Below are positions 6,806 to 13,970 of a stretch of DNA of 35,944 nt, in pieces (position 1 is the stretch's first letter; each line of letters opens with the position of its first letter). Source of the stretch: Candidatus Sungiibacteriota bacterium. GTDB taxonomy: Bacteria; Patescibacteriota; Minisyncoccia; Sungbacterales; HO2-52-23. The translations under genes and the position numbers were made by a program. Location: assembly GCA_016180435.1 (NCBI GenBank), contig JACPBG010000006.1:1-35944 (forward strand), given 5' to 3'. The notes under the pieces were generated by a model. It saw nothing but the letters and a program-made list of their open reading frames with translations. It was not told where the DNA came from and searched no databases.

Positions 6806-7090
6806 TCAAAGTGAAGACGAAAAATCAATACTCATCTTGAATACGATGAGTGTTGACACACTCAACTCATCCGATATATGGATAATTCTCTTCTTCAGCT
6901 GATCTCCAATCCTGCGGGCCCATTTCTCATAGGCCCAAAGTTGTTTGGCAGAAAGAAGGAGATTGCCGTGCATAAAAATTATCGTTGTCTCCGGGCCATA
7001 ATCAGGATGAACCTGCGAAGCAAGATTTACGTGAATCTCAAGTGACCTCCTTTTTGTTTTGTTCCCCGGCCCGATGCCAAAAGCCGGCAT
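6806..7090 (-). CDS. Hypothetical protein, 94 aa
   Basis: Unrecognised. From the ATG at 7090 it reads MPAFGIGPGNKTKRRSLE, then a mixed alpha/beta body (TTIIFMHGNLLLSAKQLWAYEKWARRIGDQL) and an IVFKMSIDF ending. The frame is open to 7168, but GGAG sits 7 nt before the 7090 ATG. It is bounded by terminators on both sides, so it is probably a single-gene transcript. Whether it is truly expressed is uncertain. Confidence 0.5.
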   Translation of the reverse strand: MPAFGIGPGNKTKRRSLEIHVNLASQVHPDYGPETTIIFMHGNLLLSAKQLWAYEKWARRIGDQLKKRIIHISDELSVSTLIVFKMSIDFSSSL

Positions 7091-7174
7091 AGCCGAACTC
7101 CGATCCGCATACTTATTTATACTTCTCAAGGAACAACAAAAGCGTAACATCACCCAAATAAAAGTCAAACGAAC

Positions 7175-7199
7175 AAAAAATAAAAGGCGCGAGTGCGCC
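7175..7199 (-). terminator. Terminator downstream of element B
   Basis: GGCGC (7186-7190) pairs with GCGCC (7195-7199); on the minus strand a TTTTATTTTTT tract follows. It belongs to the same hairpin series as those at 9386 and 10191. Confidence 0.75.
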
Positions 7200-7231
7200 T
7201 ATGATAAGAAACTACTATAACAAGCATGTGT

Positions 7232-7450
7232 GCGGTTGAGGCAATATGATTTTGAAACAATCAGGAGGCGCGGCGGCATGGTCCGAGCACTCAACCCATT
7301 GGCGCGGCGCTTACTTTCTCTAAAGGTAGTCCCTCGACAAGCTCGGGAACTATTTTTAGAGATATCGGGTGCTCGGCGCCGCGCCGGATGCTTAGTGAGT
7401 CCCGCGCTGGCGGGACGAACGTGTTTCAAAATCGTATTGCCGAAAACCGC
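7232..7450. repeat. Structured intergenic element, copy B
   Basis: Closing stem of about 25 bp: GCGGTT, a GA/GA internal loop, GGCAATA and GATTTTGAAACA pair with 7422-7450. Inside are the conserved core at 7264-7294 (GGAGGCG ... TGGTCCGAGCACTCAA), interleaved complementary segments (CCGAGCAC with GTGCTCGG; GGCGCGGCGC with GCGCCGCGCC), TCTCTAAA/TTTAGAGA, and GTCCCGC/GCGGGAC. It starts 13 nt past the yukK-like gene's stop and ends before the terminator at 7175-7199. No coding frame is convincing. Confidence 0.7.
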
Positions 7451-7463
7451 CATAGCGAGTAAA

Positions 7464-7955
7464 TCAGGTATGCCTGTCGGCAACGACCGACGCCCCGAAA
7501 GCGAACGGTTTTATCACCGGCGTAAAATTATATCCTTTGATCATCCCCACCACCCCGTCAATCATTTCCTTGGTGGGTCCGTGTTCCCCCACATCCACAT
7601 GGATTTCGTTTCCGTCCCAGAAAAATTCATCACCCAGAATCTCCTTCAGATATGAGCGAATTTCCTGCGCCAAAGTAATTGAACGGATTGCTTCCTGCCA
7701 GATCCTCTCACGCAAGGTTTTGAATTCGCGCGGCTCGGATTTGGTCCAGAAGTGTATCGCTCCATTTCCCACCCGCCAGACGGTAATCGCGGTTACAAGC
7801 GACACGGGATTATGAGAGTCCGAATCAGTGCCAATGATGACTTTATAAAACCTCCCGGGCTCTTTCTGAATAAATTTCATGATTTCTGCCGCAACGCCGT
7901 CCCAATCAATTTTTCCGAGTGTCTGGCTATAAAATAAAGTGTCATTAATCGACAT
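7464..7955 (-). CDS. YkuK/DUF458 RNase H-like protein
   Basis: Protein of 163 aa of the YkuK family, predicted to have an RNase H-like fold. Landmarks are FYKVIIGTDSDSH near residue 40 (strand plus acidic residues), VDVGEHGPTKEMIDGVVGMI, and the invariant C-terminus KPFAFGASVVADRHT. Family members are proposed nucleases without a firmly known substrate. It lies 46 nt downstream of the exonuclease-WYL gene on the same strand, so the two nuclease-like genes may share a transcript. I see no strong ribosome-binding site. Confidence 0.85.
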   Translation of the reverse strand: MSINDTLFYSQTLGKIDWDGVAAEIMKFIQKEPGRFYKVIIGTDSDSHNPVSLVTAITVWRVGNGAIHFWTKSEPREFKTLRERIWQEAIRSITLAQEIRSYLKEILGDEFFWDGNEIHVDVGEHGPTKEMIDGVVGMIKGYNFTPVIKPFAFGASVVADRHT

Positions 7956-8001
7956 GTGAAAATACTTTCTGTTAAAACATCTGTCTTTAGATTACCATAA
8001 A

Positions 8002-8826
8002 TCACCGTGTAAATAAACTTCCCTGTACATCGGACGGAATAGCGTATGTGCCGGCAGTTAATTCCGCGCGCGCGATGCGGTTCATGCGAAAAATACGTAC
8101 GCCGTTTCGCAGATGGCAAAACGCCTCAATTTCACCGTTGGGCTTGATGCGATAAACATCAATCAGCCGCGATTTGCGAAATCCGAGTCCATCACTATCG
8201 GAAGATGAGATATATTCAATGGCCAGACGCCGCCTGCCGGATAAAGCTTCCTCCAAAATTCCCGCCACCGGCTGTTTGATTTCTTTGCCCCATGAGACCG
8301 GAACCGAACGGATTGATCCATCGCGATTTGACTCAAAAAGCACATGCCCGTTCTTTTTCCCGTATTCATACAAATCGCGCGTCAATCTCACGTCATCCAA
8401 ACAATATTTCTTAACCTCCTCGACCCGGCCTTCCCGAAACCATTTAAGCGCCTCCAGTCCATGCCCGGACTTGGATGCTTTGAGAGTCACTTTTACCAGC
8501 GCCTGCAAACTTACCCGGTGTCCCAAAAATCTGGTAACTTCCTCAAAAAGATCGGTGACGGATATTTTAGCAAATGACCCGTCGCCAAGATACGGCTCCA
8601 TAACCGGGATATCAAAGTGATTTATGTTAAAACCTATGACGTGCCCGGCATTTTTTACCATTTCAGCAAGTTTACCTAATTCGTGCTCCTCAAACGCAGA
8701 AAAAGCGTCGGCGCCATACGAATAGACGCCGGCAACGGAAATCCCGAGTTCGCGGATATTTTTCTCTCCGCCAACCTCATCAAATATTTTTTTGGTTTCT
8801 ACATCTATAACCAATGTATCCGACAT
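8002..8826 (-). CDS. DEDD-type exonuclease fused to a WYL domain
   Basis: Protein of 274 aa with two parts. Residues 1-160 look like an RNase H-fold 3'-5' exonuclease: LVIDVET carries the first acidic pair, GFNINHFDIPV the second site, and YCLDDVRLTRDLYEYG the final acidic residues. Residues about 180-270 match a WYL domain (LAIEYISS, then IEAFCHLRNGVRIFRMNRI). WYL domains bind ligands, probably nucleic acid or nucleotides, and commonly regulate defence and DNA-damage genes. The fusion suggests a ligand-gated nuclease; that is inference. Start at 8826: a TTGCAT-16-TATACT promoter ends 9 nt before this ATG. Confidence 0.75.
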   Translation of the reverse strand: MSDTLVIDVETKKIFDEVGGEKNIRELGISVAGVYSYGADAFSAFEEHELGKLAEMVKNAGHVIGFNINHFDIPVMEPYLGDGSFAKISVTDLFEEVTRFLGHRVSLQALVKVTLKASKSGHGLEALKWFREGRVEEVKKYCLDDVRLTRDLYEYGKKNGHVLFESNRDGSIRSVPVSWGKEIKQPVAGILEEALSGRRRLAIEYISSSDSDGLGFRKSRLIDVYRIKPNGEIEAFCHLRNGVRIFRMNRIARAELTAGTYAIPSDVQGSLFTR

Positions 8827-8928
8827 ATACAAATCAGTATACAGGAATCGCTTAAAAATGCAAGAAAATATTGACTTTACAAAAATAAAATGCGCGGAAA
8901 TAAATTCTGCGCCTGCGTTTTCTTTTCG

Positions 8929-9294
8929 CTATTTTGGCTTCAAATCATCGGGGTAAGAATAAGTTGGGACAGAAATCCCAATTGCCCGTTTTCCGAATTT
9001 ATCCATTATCAACGCCGCAGTGTGCGGTAACAACCTTTGTAGCCTTTTGGCGTCAATATCGCCAACGTACTCTTGTGCGGCTAGGGATTCCGGGTCGCTA
9101 TTGTCCCACTCCACATATACACTGTCCGTACTGTGGGATACCATGCCGTATGCGCCGTGATTTATGACCACCTGATACCGGCTACCGTGCCGTTGAACTT
9201 TAATTTCTTTCCCATCAGGCAACTTTATGACGAGCATATCCTGTAACCGCATAGTTTTGCCGCGCCTTGCCCTGGTTTTGCCATGTTTTACCAT
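8929..9294 (-). CDS. Hypothetical protein, 121 aa
   Basis: Unrecognised. It begins with a basic stretch (MVKHGKTRARRGKTMRL) that could bind nucleic acid, then a beta-rich domain with LPDGKEIKVQRHGSRYQVVINHGAYGMV and a C-terminal IMDKFGKRAIGISVPTYSYPDDLKPK. A clear ribosome-binding site (GGGAGGT, 7 nt upstream) supports the ATG at 9294. It follows the terminator of the deoxyribosyltransferase-like gene, so it has its own promoter or is read through. Confidence 0.65.
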   Translation of the reverse strand: MVKHGKTRARRGKTMRLQDMLVIKLPDGKEIKVQRHGSRYQVVINHGAYGMVSHSTDSVYVEWDNSDPESLAAQEYVGDIDAKRLQRLLPHTAALIMDKFGKRAIGISVPTYSYPDDLKPK

Positions 9295-9380
9295 TATTTA
9301 TACCTCCCACAAGAACTATGTGGAGTATAACAAGTGGTTTAAAAAAGTCAAATGTAAACACACACGGGCGGGTAAAATTA

Positions 9381-9400
9381 TAAAAGGCGCGAAACGCGCC
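9381..9400 (-). terminator. Terminator fused to the stop codon of the 236-aa gene
   Basis: GGCGCG (9386-9391) pairs with CGCGCC (9395-9400); TTTTA follows on the minus strand. The TAG stop (9400-9402) shares its last base with the stem. Confidence 0.8.
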
Positions 9401-10110
9401 TACATTAAGAATTTGCCGTACGGACTTAAACGAACAATCACGGCCCAGATATTCCGGGCGAGTTCTTCCACATTTTCATTAAAAGACGGAAAATAAACCA
9501 CGGCATCACAAAGACGAATTTTAGTGCCACGATGCAGCATAAGATTCAGGCCACCGGCCTCGCCCTCGCGAAAATCAGTACGCACCCCAACTGTAATCAG
9601 AGATGCGTTATATCCTTTACGATATCCCATTTCCGCACATGTCCCCGAATCGGCATCGGAACCGTCCAAAATCGCCACGGCAACATCATGTGACTCGGCG
9701 TTTTCAAAACACTTATCGGCAATGCCGTCAAAATCAATCGTTTTACCCCGGATGAATTGCCGCGCCTCATCCTGCGGAAGAGTTACCATCACTCTTCCCT
9801 CACTCACTTTTTCTAGAAATTCCTTCAGTGCGCGGTTCCAATTTCTCTCGGCTTGTTTAAATGGCGGACCGAAAAGAATAACTTTAATCAGGCCCCTCTT
9901 TTTCTTAGTGCCCCGAGGGTCTCGCCGCCTGATCTTACTTAATTTATCTCCGCAATTCCAACAGCGGTTGTCATCGCTCGTCCAATAATCATGATCGCAG
10001 GCCCACTTGCCAATATCCTCAACAGGAATTCTTCTCTTTAAACCGCTCTTGCGAATACGCAAAACAAGATATCGGAAAGTTGCATCGCACTCATATTCAG
10101 TTTTCATCAT
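9400..10110 (-). CDS. Nucleoside 2-deoxyribosyltransferase-like protein with zinc-binding N-terminus
   Basis: Protein of 236 aa. The N-terminal third holds Cys/His residues (WACDHDYW and CWNCGD) suggestive of a small metal site. The rest resembles the nucleoside 2-deoxyribosyltransferase fold: VILFGPPFKQAERNWN at the first strand, VAVAILDGSDADSGTCAEMGYRKG with the typical D-G-x-x-x-D-x-G-T-x-x-E-x-G signature including the catalytic-type glutamate, then a DAVVYFPSF strand. Members exchange or hydrolyse nucleoside bases; related domains also act in nucleotide signalling and defence. The substrate is unknown. Tandem ATGs at 10110 and 10107 follow GGGG; the frame is open to a TTG at 10125. Confidence 0.7.
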   Translation of the reverse strand: MMKTEYECDATFRYLVLRIRKSGLKRRIPVEDIGKWACDHDYWTSDDNRCWNCGDKLSKIRRRDPRGTKKKRGLIKVILFGPPFKQAERNWNRALKEFLEKVSEGRVMVTLPQDEARQFIRGKTIDFDGIADKCFENAESHDVAVAILDGSDADSGTCAEMGYRKGYNASLITVGVRTDFREGEAGGLNLMLHRGTKIRLCDAVVYFPSFNENVEELARNIWAVIVRLSPYGKFLM

Positions 10111-10184
10111 ATCCCCTATTGTCAATGATGCTTAGCGCCTATAATACAGAAATAATCTGCCGCGTCAAGTATATGTATAAAATC

Positions 10185-10205
10185 AAAAAAGGCGCGAAAC
10201 GCGCC
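10185..10205 (-). terminator. Terminator downstream of element C
   Basis: GGCGCG (10191-10196) pairs with CGCGCC (10200-10205), followed on the minus strand by TTTTTT. It is identical in stem and loop to the terminator at 9386-9400. Confidence 0.8.
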
Positions 10206-10296
10206 TACATTATGAAAACACCGTATAAGTGAACTTGTGTTTTTTGAAACAAACTTTTAATACTCGTACGGGGCCGCCTTATAATTTTAAATGCGC

Positions 10297-10426
10297 GGTA
10301 ATACAATTTCGAGACAATGGGAGGACAAATTTGCATGGTTCTTCGCCGATAGCGAAGAAAATTTGTCCGACCCTTAGGCGATTTCGCCGCTGGGCGAAAT
10401 CGTCCGTGTCGAGAAATCGTATTACC
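10297..10426. repeat. Structured intergenic element, copy C
   Basis: The closing stem is 10297-10316 with 10407-10426 (GGTAATAC, ATTTC, tandem GA/GA mismatch, GACA). Inside are GGGAGG, a ten-base stem GGACAAATTT/AAATTTGTCC around GCATGGTT and the hairpin TCTTCGC/GCGAAGA, then a further stem at 10377-10405. Layout and motifs (GGGAGG, GCATGGT, TTTGTCCGA) parallel elements A1 and B. It lies 20 nt beyond the stop of the DUF192-hydrolase gene. Confidence 0.7.
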
Positions 10427-10446
10427 AAGCAAATCCTAATTCTATA

Positions 10447-11874
10447 TCACCGCGCATTCTTAACGTATTTATCAAAAAACTGGAGCGATCGTTCGGCCGC
10501 CAATTCCCACACATCCCCGAATTCATGCCCCTCCCCGGGATAGGAATAAAACTCCGTGGTTTTGCCGAGCCGCTTTAATTCTTCATACGTTTTTTCGGAA
10601 AACCGGATCGGAACGTTTTTATCAGCCGTTCCGTGATGCAGCTGAATCGGCGCCGCAACATCCGCAAAATAGGTAATGGGTGAAATTTTGCGGTATGCCC
10701 CTGCCCCCTCCGGACCATAAATTCTATGCAGCCAATCCACCTCCTCTTTCGGTAACTCATAAAAATTATCTTCCGCGTCCGCGCTGATCGGCGCAAACAA
10801 CACATAGGCGCGCACCTCGGGTACGCGAACCATAACCCGCGTCGCAATGCCTCCGCCCATAGAGTGTCCCCACATGCCGATGCGATTCATATCAAAAAGA
10901 TCGGAATTCAATTTTTGCAAAGCGCTGATAAGATTCATCACATCCTCGGCATATCCCTCATAAAAATCGTGATGCGCGGCCGGATTTGGACCGGATGACG
11001 CCAGCCCCCGATAATCCGGATGAAGTACGATATAACCCTGACGCGCAAAAAAATCCTGCTCTCTTTTGGATCCTCTGCCGGAAAAATATATTTCAGGGGG
11101 GATAAGTCCGTGATTTAAAATAAGCACCGGAAACCCGCCGCGCGGCACCGGACCCGCCGGCACATTCATAATTCCGCTTATTTTCAAATCTCCGGAATTG
11201 TAAGATATTGAATATTTCTGGTATGCGCTATTTCTTTCAAGAGAGCGCTCTATCTTAAAATTACTGCCGTCGGGCTTTTTTTCGCGAAGCGTTTCAATAA
11301 AATATTCGTATCCGGGTAGCGCTGGATTATTACTAACAGGGCCGGAAGGCGCCCCCCCGACAAACTCGGGAACTAATTTTGTCGGGTCATCCGAGCGAAA
11401 AAACATTTCGCCTTTCCCGAAAATCCGCGCGCGGCTTCCTATAACAATGCGGTTTTTAGCGGCAAACCCGGCTGGAATTTCAAGCACCATGTCGGCTTGC
11501 GTGTCCGGCTTATAAACCGGAAGCAAAACGTCCGCCGCGCCGCTTATCGGCGGGGGGACATTTTCTTCAACATCAACCACGGAGTTTTTCCTCAGCCACA
11601 CTATATCTATGGGAAATTTCATATCTTTCATCCAGATGGCCGGAAATCCCGGGGCCTCAAAAAGAAAAAGCATGCCGCTATATTCTGACAACGAATCGCG
11701 CCCGGAAAGACCCTGAGAGCGCGTTGCCGGATCACGAGCAACTTCCGCAAGCACCGCCGCATCTCCTATCTCCACCCGAGTATATTCTTTTTCAAACTGG
11801 TAACGCGGCAGCATAAAAATCGCGCCCAGAATCAGCGCCAAAATGGCAAATAGTATGACTATGAAAATACGCAT
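10447..11874 (-). CDS. Membrane-anchored DUF192 domain fused to an alpha/beta hydrolase
   Basis: Protein of 475 aa. Residues 1-22 are a signal anchor (VILFAILALILGAIFMLP), so the rest should be outside the cytoplasm. Residues about 35-145 match DUF192 (RSQGLSGRDSL, then GMLFLF and IWMKDMKFPIDIVWL). After a linker, residues about 200-475 form a prolyl-oligopeptidase/dienelactone hydrolase-like domain: nucleophile GHSMGGG, acid in HGTADKNVP, histidine in GEGHEFGD. It probably hydrolyses an ester or peptide at the cell surface. The linker (11356-11386) contains a palindromic repeat in frame that also occurs in intergenic element B. I do not know this domain pairing as standard. Confidence 0.82.
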   Translation of the reverse strand: MRIFIVILFAILALILGAIFMLPRYQFEKEYTRVEIGDAAVLAEVARDPATRSQGLSGRDSLSEYSGMLFLFEAPGFPAIWMKDMKFPIDIVWLRKNSVVDVEENVPPPISGAADVLLPVYKPDTQADMVLEIPAGFAAKNRIVIGSRARIFGKGEMFFRSDDPTKLVPEFVGGAPSGPVSNNPALPGYEYFIETLREKKPDGSNFKIERSLERNSAYQKYSISYNSGDLKISGIMNVPAGPVPRGGFPVLILNHGLIPPEIYFSGRGSKREQDFFARQGYIVLHPDYRGLASSGPNPAAHHDFYEGYAEDVMNLISALQKLNSDLFDMNRIGMWGHSMGGGIATRVMVRVPEVRAYVLFAPISADAEDNFYELPKEEVDWLHRIYGPEGAGAYRKISPITYFADVAAPIQLHHGTADKNVPIRFSEKTYEELKRLGKTTEFYSYPGEGHEFGDVWELAAERSLQFFDKYVKNAR

Positions 11875-11951
11875 GAATTTGCTTTGAAAATAATTTGCGG
11901 CAGAAACAGTATTTTAGCAACAACCCCATTATATCATACCGTAATATCAAT

Positions 11952-11981
11952 AAAAAAGAGCCGCGAGATGCGGCATTTTTT
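11952..11981. terminator. Bidirectional terminator
   Basis: GCCGC (11960-11964) pairs with GCGGC (11970-11974) between an A-run (11952-11957) and a T-run. It closes the PIN-like gene on the minus strand. The interval 11875-11950 shows nothing else. Confidence 0.75.
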
Positions 11982-11983
11982 AC

Positions 11984-12382
11984 TTATGATTTATAGCTGA
12001 TTTCGGCCAGCTTCACACGGATTTTTGCGGCGATTTCCTCCATTTTGCGCAAACCATTTTCATAGGAAACATGGGATACGTTTTTCCCCACAATGAGATG
12101 AACAGTGACACCGTATGCCGGATGGTTCTCCACTGCCGCTTGAAAATCGCGGTTATCGCAGGTGACCAAAAAACACGCATACTTCTGGTATTCCCGGCTC
12201 CTCAATTCCTCAACTGACTCGAAAATTCTACGGTCGTTGCGCTGAATCTCTTCGCAAAATAAATCACTGATGTATAAATGCATAGCCCCCGGAAACTCCG
12301 GAAAGATTGCGGCCGACGAATGAGTCCGTGATACGCACCGATCATAAAAAATCACCACTGGCCTCTGAAGTATATTCCCCAA
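11984..12382 (-). CDS. PIN-like domain protein, possible toxin
   Basis: Protein of 132 aa. VVIFYDRCVSRTH near the start and CFLVTCDNRDFQAAV near the middle resemble the first and third acidic sites of PIN-like (DUF5615/VapC-related) RNases, with EEIQRND between them as a possible second site. Such proteins usually cut RNA. The frame starts at a TTG at 12382 with GGAG 7 nt upstream; GTG codons about 24 nt further in are alternatives. It follows a 51-residue basic/acidic ORF by 66 nt, an arrangement like an antitoxin-toxin pair. The match is loose. Confidence 0.5.
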   Translation of the reverse strand: MGNILQRPVVIFYDRCVSRTHSSAAIFPEFPGAMHLYISDLFCEEIQRNDRRIFESVEELRSREYQKYACFLVTCDNRDFQAAVENHPAYGVTVHLIVGKNVSHVSYENGLRKMEEIAAKIRVKLAEISYKS

Positions 12383-12448
12383 AAATCTTCTCCGTTAAAA
12401 ATCTGATTTTAGATTAGCATATCCTTTTTAAAAATACCAGCATGCATT

Positions 12449-12604
12449 TTATAATTTTTCCGCGTTATGCTTTTTAAAAATTTCTGCAACTAGTTCCGTG
12501 ATTTTTCGTTCCGCTTCCGCGGAATCCAAAATTTCCCGCCTTAAGCGGGCCTTTTCTTTGCGTAGAAACTTACGGATGGAATTCGGCAAACCGGATTTAG
12601 ACAT
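12449..12604 (-). CDS. 51-residue charged protein, possible antitoxin
   Basis: Small, almost wholly helical and highly charged protein (MSKSGLPNSIRKFLRKEKARL, AEAERKITELVAEIFKKHN read in segments). The family is not recognised. It precedes a PIN-like gene on the same strand, so an antitoxin role is plausible but unproven. The ATG at 12604 lies 7 nt after TAGCGT, itself 17 nt after TTGACA, predicting a leaderless mRNA starting at or next to the ATG. Confidence 0.5.
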   Translation of the reverse strand: MSKSGLPNSIRKFLRKEKARLRREILDSAEAERKITELVAEIFKKHNAEKL

Positions 12605-12610
12605 GATACC

Positions 12611-12639
12611 CACGCTACAGCGCAACCGCACACATGTCA
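12611..12639 (-). promoter_or_regulatory. Promoter of the 51-residue ORF, leaderless
   Basis: On the minus strand: TTGACA, a 17-nt spacer and TAGCGT, ending 7 nt before the ATG at 12604. The -10 is a weak match; the -35 is perfect. Confidence 0.5.
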
Positions 12640-12703
12640 ACGGCCATTGACTCATTTAATATGAAGTGCTACTGATTCAATACCGCTCTTTGGAGAAATT
12701 ATA

Positions 12704-12880
12704 ATGAGAAAAGGTTATTGCTCAAACTGGCGCACGAATAAAGACCTAAATAAAAAATACGGTGAATTCCTTAAACACGCGCGCCGATGCAATCGGTGCC
12801 GAGAAGCGCGCGCCAATGCCGACCACAAATGGATGATGCGGCTGATCGACGAGGTGCAAAAACCGCATACCCGGGCATAA
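12704..12880 (+). CDS. 58-residue protein with a CxxC pair
   Basis: Small ORF on the plus strand with GGAG 8 nt before its ATG. It begins MRKGYCSNWRTNKDLNKKYG and contains RRCNRCREARANADHKW, so Cys6, the CNRC pair and a nearby histidine could bind zinc. It is basic and tryptophan-containing, which suggests a small nucleic-acid-binding protein, but I do not recognise a family. Its TAA abuts directly the inverted repeat at 12881-12984 and then a terminator, the same gene-structure-terminator order seen for elements A to C. Confidence 0.6.
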   Translation: MRKGYCSNWRTNKDLNKKYGEFLKHARRCNRCREARANADHKWMMRLIDEVQKPHTRA

Positions 12881-12984
12881 ATCCCGTTACATTTCAGCGG
12901 GATATCAAGCCCCGCAGAAATTATCTTAAATTTACTGCGGTGTCCCCGCGGCAAAACCGCATGGTTTTAAAAATGTAACGGGAT
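12881..12984. repeat. Long inverted repeat (element D)
   Basis: ATCCCGTTACATTT (12881-12894) pairs perfectly with 12971-12984. Inside, CCGCAG/CTGCGG and GCGG/CCGC hairpins are visible. On the minus strand it reads AACCATGCGGTTTTGCC, close to the minus-strand core of element A1 (ACCAAGCCGTTTCGCC), so it may be a distant member of the same family. Confidence 0.6.
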
Positions 12985-12991
12985 AAATAAC

Positions 12992-13023
12992 AAAATTCCG
13001 CATGGCTTTATACGGAATTTTTT
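12992..13023. terminator. Bidirectional terminator between convergent genes
   Basis: AAATTCCG (12993-13000) pairs with CGGAATTT (13013-13020); a T-run follows on the plus strand. It overlaps the stop of the minus-strand PHP gene. Confidence 0.75.
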
Positions 13024-13966
13024 ATATCTCGCTTTTTTTACGCATGGCTTCATCCAATTTTAGAATAATGTCATCCGTCGTAAATCCGTATGTTTCATAA
13101 TCCCCCAGCGTACGCGCGGAGTGAAGACCGGATACTGGATCTGCCGGATGATCGCCTTTTTCATGGAAATCCGAACCGGCGGTGCGCAACAAATTGTATT
13201 TTGCGGCAAGCCCCTGTAAAAATTCGGCATCATCTTCGGTATGAGATGGATTAAACACCTCAATCCCCGAAAGACCCCATGCTATAAGATCATTTAAAAA
13301 TTTTTCAAGCGCGTCATAATCTGTAGGCGAAACACGGTTCCCGCCACGCGATTCTTTGCCCCTGAAATGAATCGCTGGATGCGACCAAACCGCAACGCCT
13401 CCGGCCCCGATAATTAAAGTAATTGCGTCTTTCGCGGAAATATGGGTTCTCCTGACATAATTCGGGTTGTCGTCGGTAAGATATTTCTCAAAAAAATCAT
13501 GCATGTTTGAAATACTGCCTAATTTTTCTTTATTTTCCGGACGATTCATTATGGCGCGCACCAGATGCGGACGCGCCACCACGCTACCGGTTGCCTCACG
13601 CAGCACGTCTTCCCATTCCACGATAAATCCCTCATTTTTTTTCAGATTTTCCAGCATGGAGCGCGCCCCGCTAATTCGTCCTTGTTTAAATTTTTCGAGC
13701 TCTTCCAACAACTCTTGATTCTTATAATCAATTCCGTATCCCAAAATATGGGCGTTATGCTCCTCCACTGACATCTCAATCCCTGGAATTACGCGAACTC
13801 CCAACTCCCCCCCCGCCATAAGCGCCTCGGAAACACCGCCAATCGTATCATGATCCGTAAGGGCAATGGTTTGAAGTCCCAGATCTTTGGCCATTCGAAC
13901 AATTTCGCGCGGCGAATGCTTGCCGTCGGATGCAGTTGATTGAATTTGTAAATCAAATGTATTCAT
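13022..13966 (-). CDS. PHP-domain phosphoesterase with altered first metal motif
   Basis: Protein of 314 aa of the PHP family (TrpH/RNase AM-like), whose members hydrolyse RNA ends or nucleotide phosphates with a multi-metal centre. Visible metal-site motifs are ALTDHDT, VIPGIEMSV, ARPHLV, SHPAIH and TAGSDFHEKGDH. The first motif, normally D-L-H-x-H-S, reads DLQIQSTASDG: both histidines are glutamines (codons CAA). The rest of the site is intact, so it may use fewer metals or have changed activity. It lies after a repeat element with 12-bp inverted ends and beside archease, an RNA-ligase cofactor. Confidence 0.83.
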   Translation of the reverse strand: MNTFDLQIQSTASDGKHSPREIVRMAKDLGLQTIALTDHDTIGGVSEALMAGGELGVRVIPGIEMSVEEHNAHILGYGIDYKNQELLEELEKFKQGRISGARSMLENLKKNEGFIVEWEDVLREATGSVVARPHLVRAIMNRPENKEKLGSISNMHDFFEKYLTDDNPNYVRRTHISAKDAITLIIGAGGVAVWSHPAIHFRGKESRGGNRVSPTDYDALEKFLNDLIAWGLSGIEVFNPSHTEDDAEFLQGLAAKYNLLRTAGSDFHEKGDHPADPVSGLHSARTLGDYETYGFTTDDIILKLDEAMRKKSEI

Positions 13967-13970
13967 TGTC

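Noticed and set aside
7232-7450. Retron non-coding RNA
   Set aside because: The inverted-repeat-enclosed layout is suggestive, but there is no reverse transcriptase gene nearby.
5751-10426. Integron attC sites
   Set aside because: The elements sit 3' of genes like attC, but no RYYYAAC/GTTRRRY core pair is visible, the stems vary widely in length, and no integrase is in the window.
13022-13966. PHP gene as a pseudogene
   Set aside because: Despite the Q-x-Q change, the frame is complete and all other metal-site motifs are intact.
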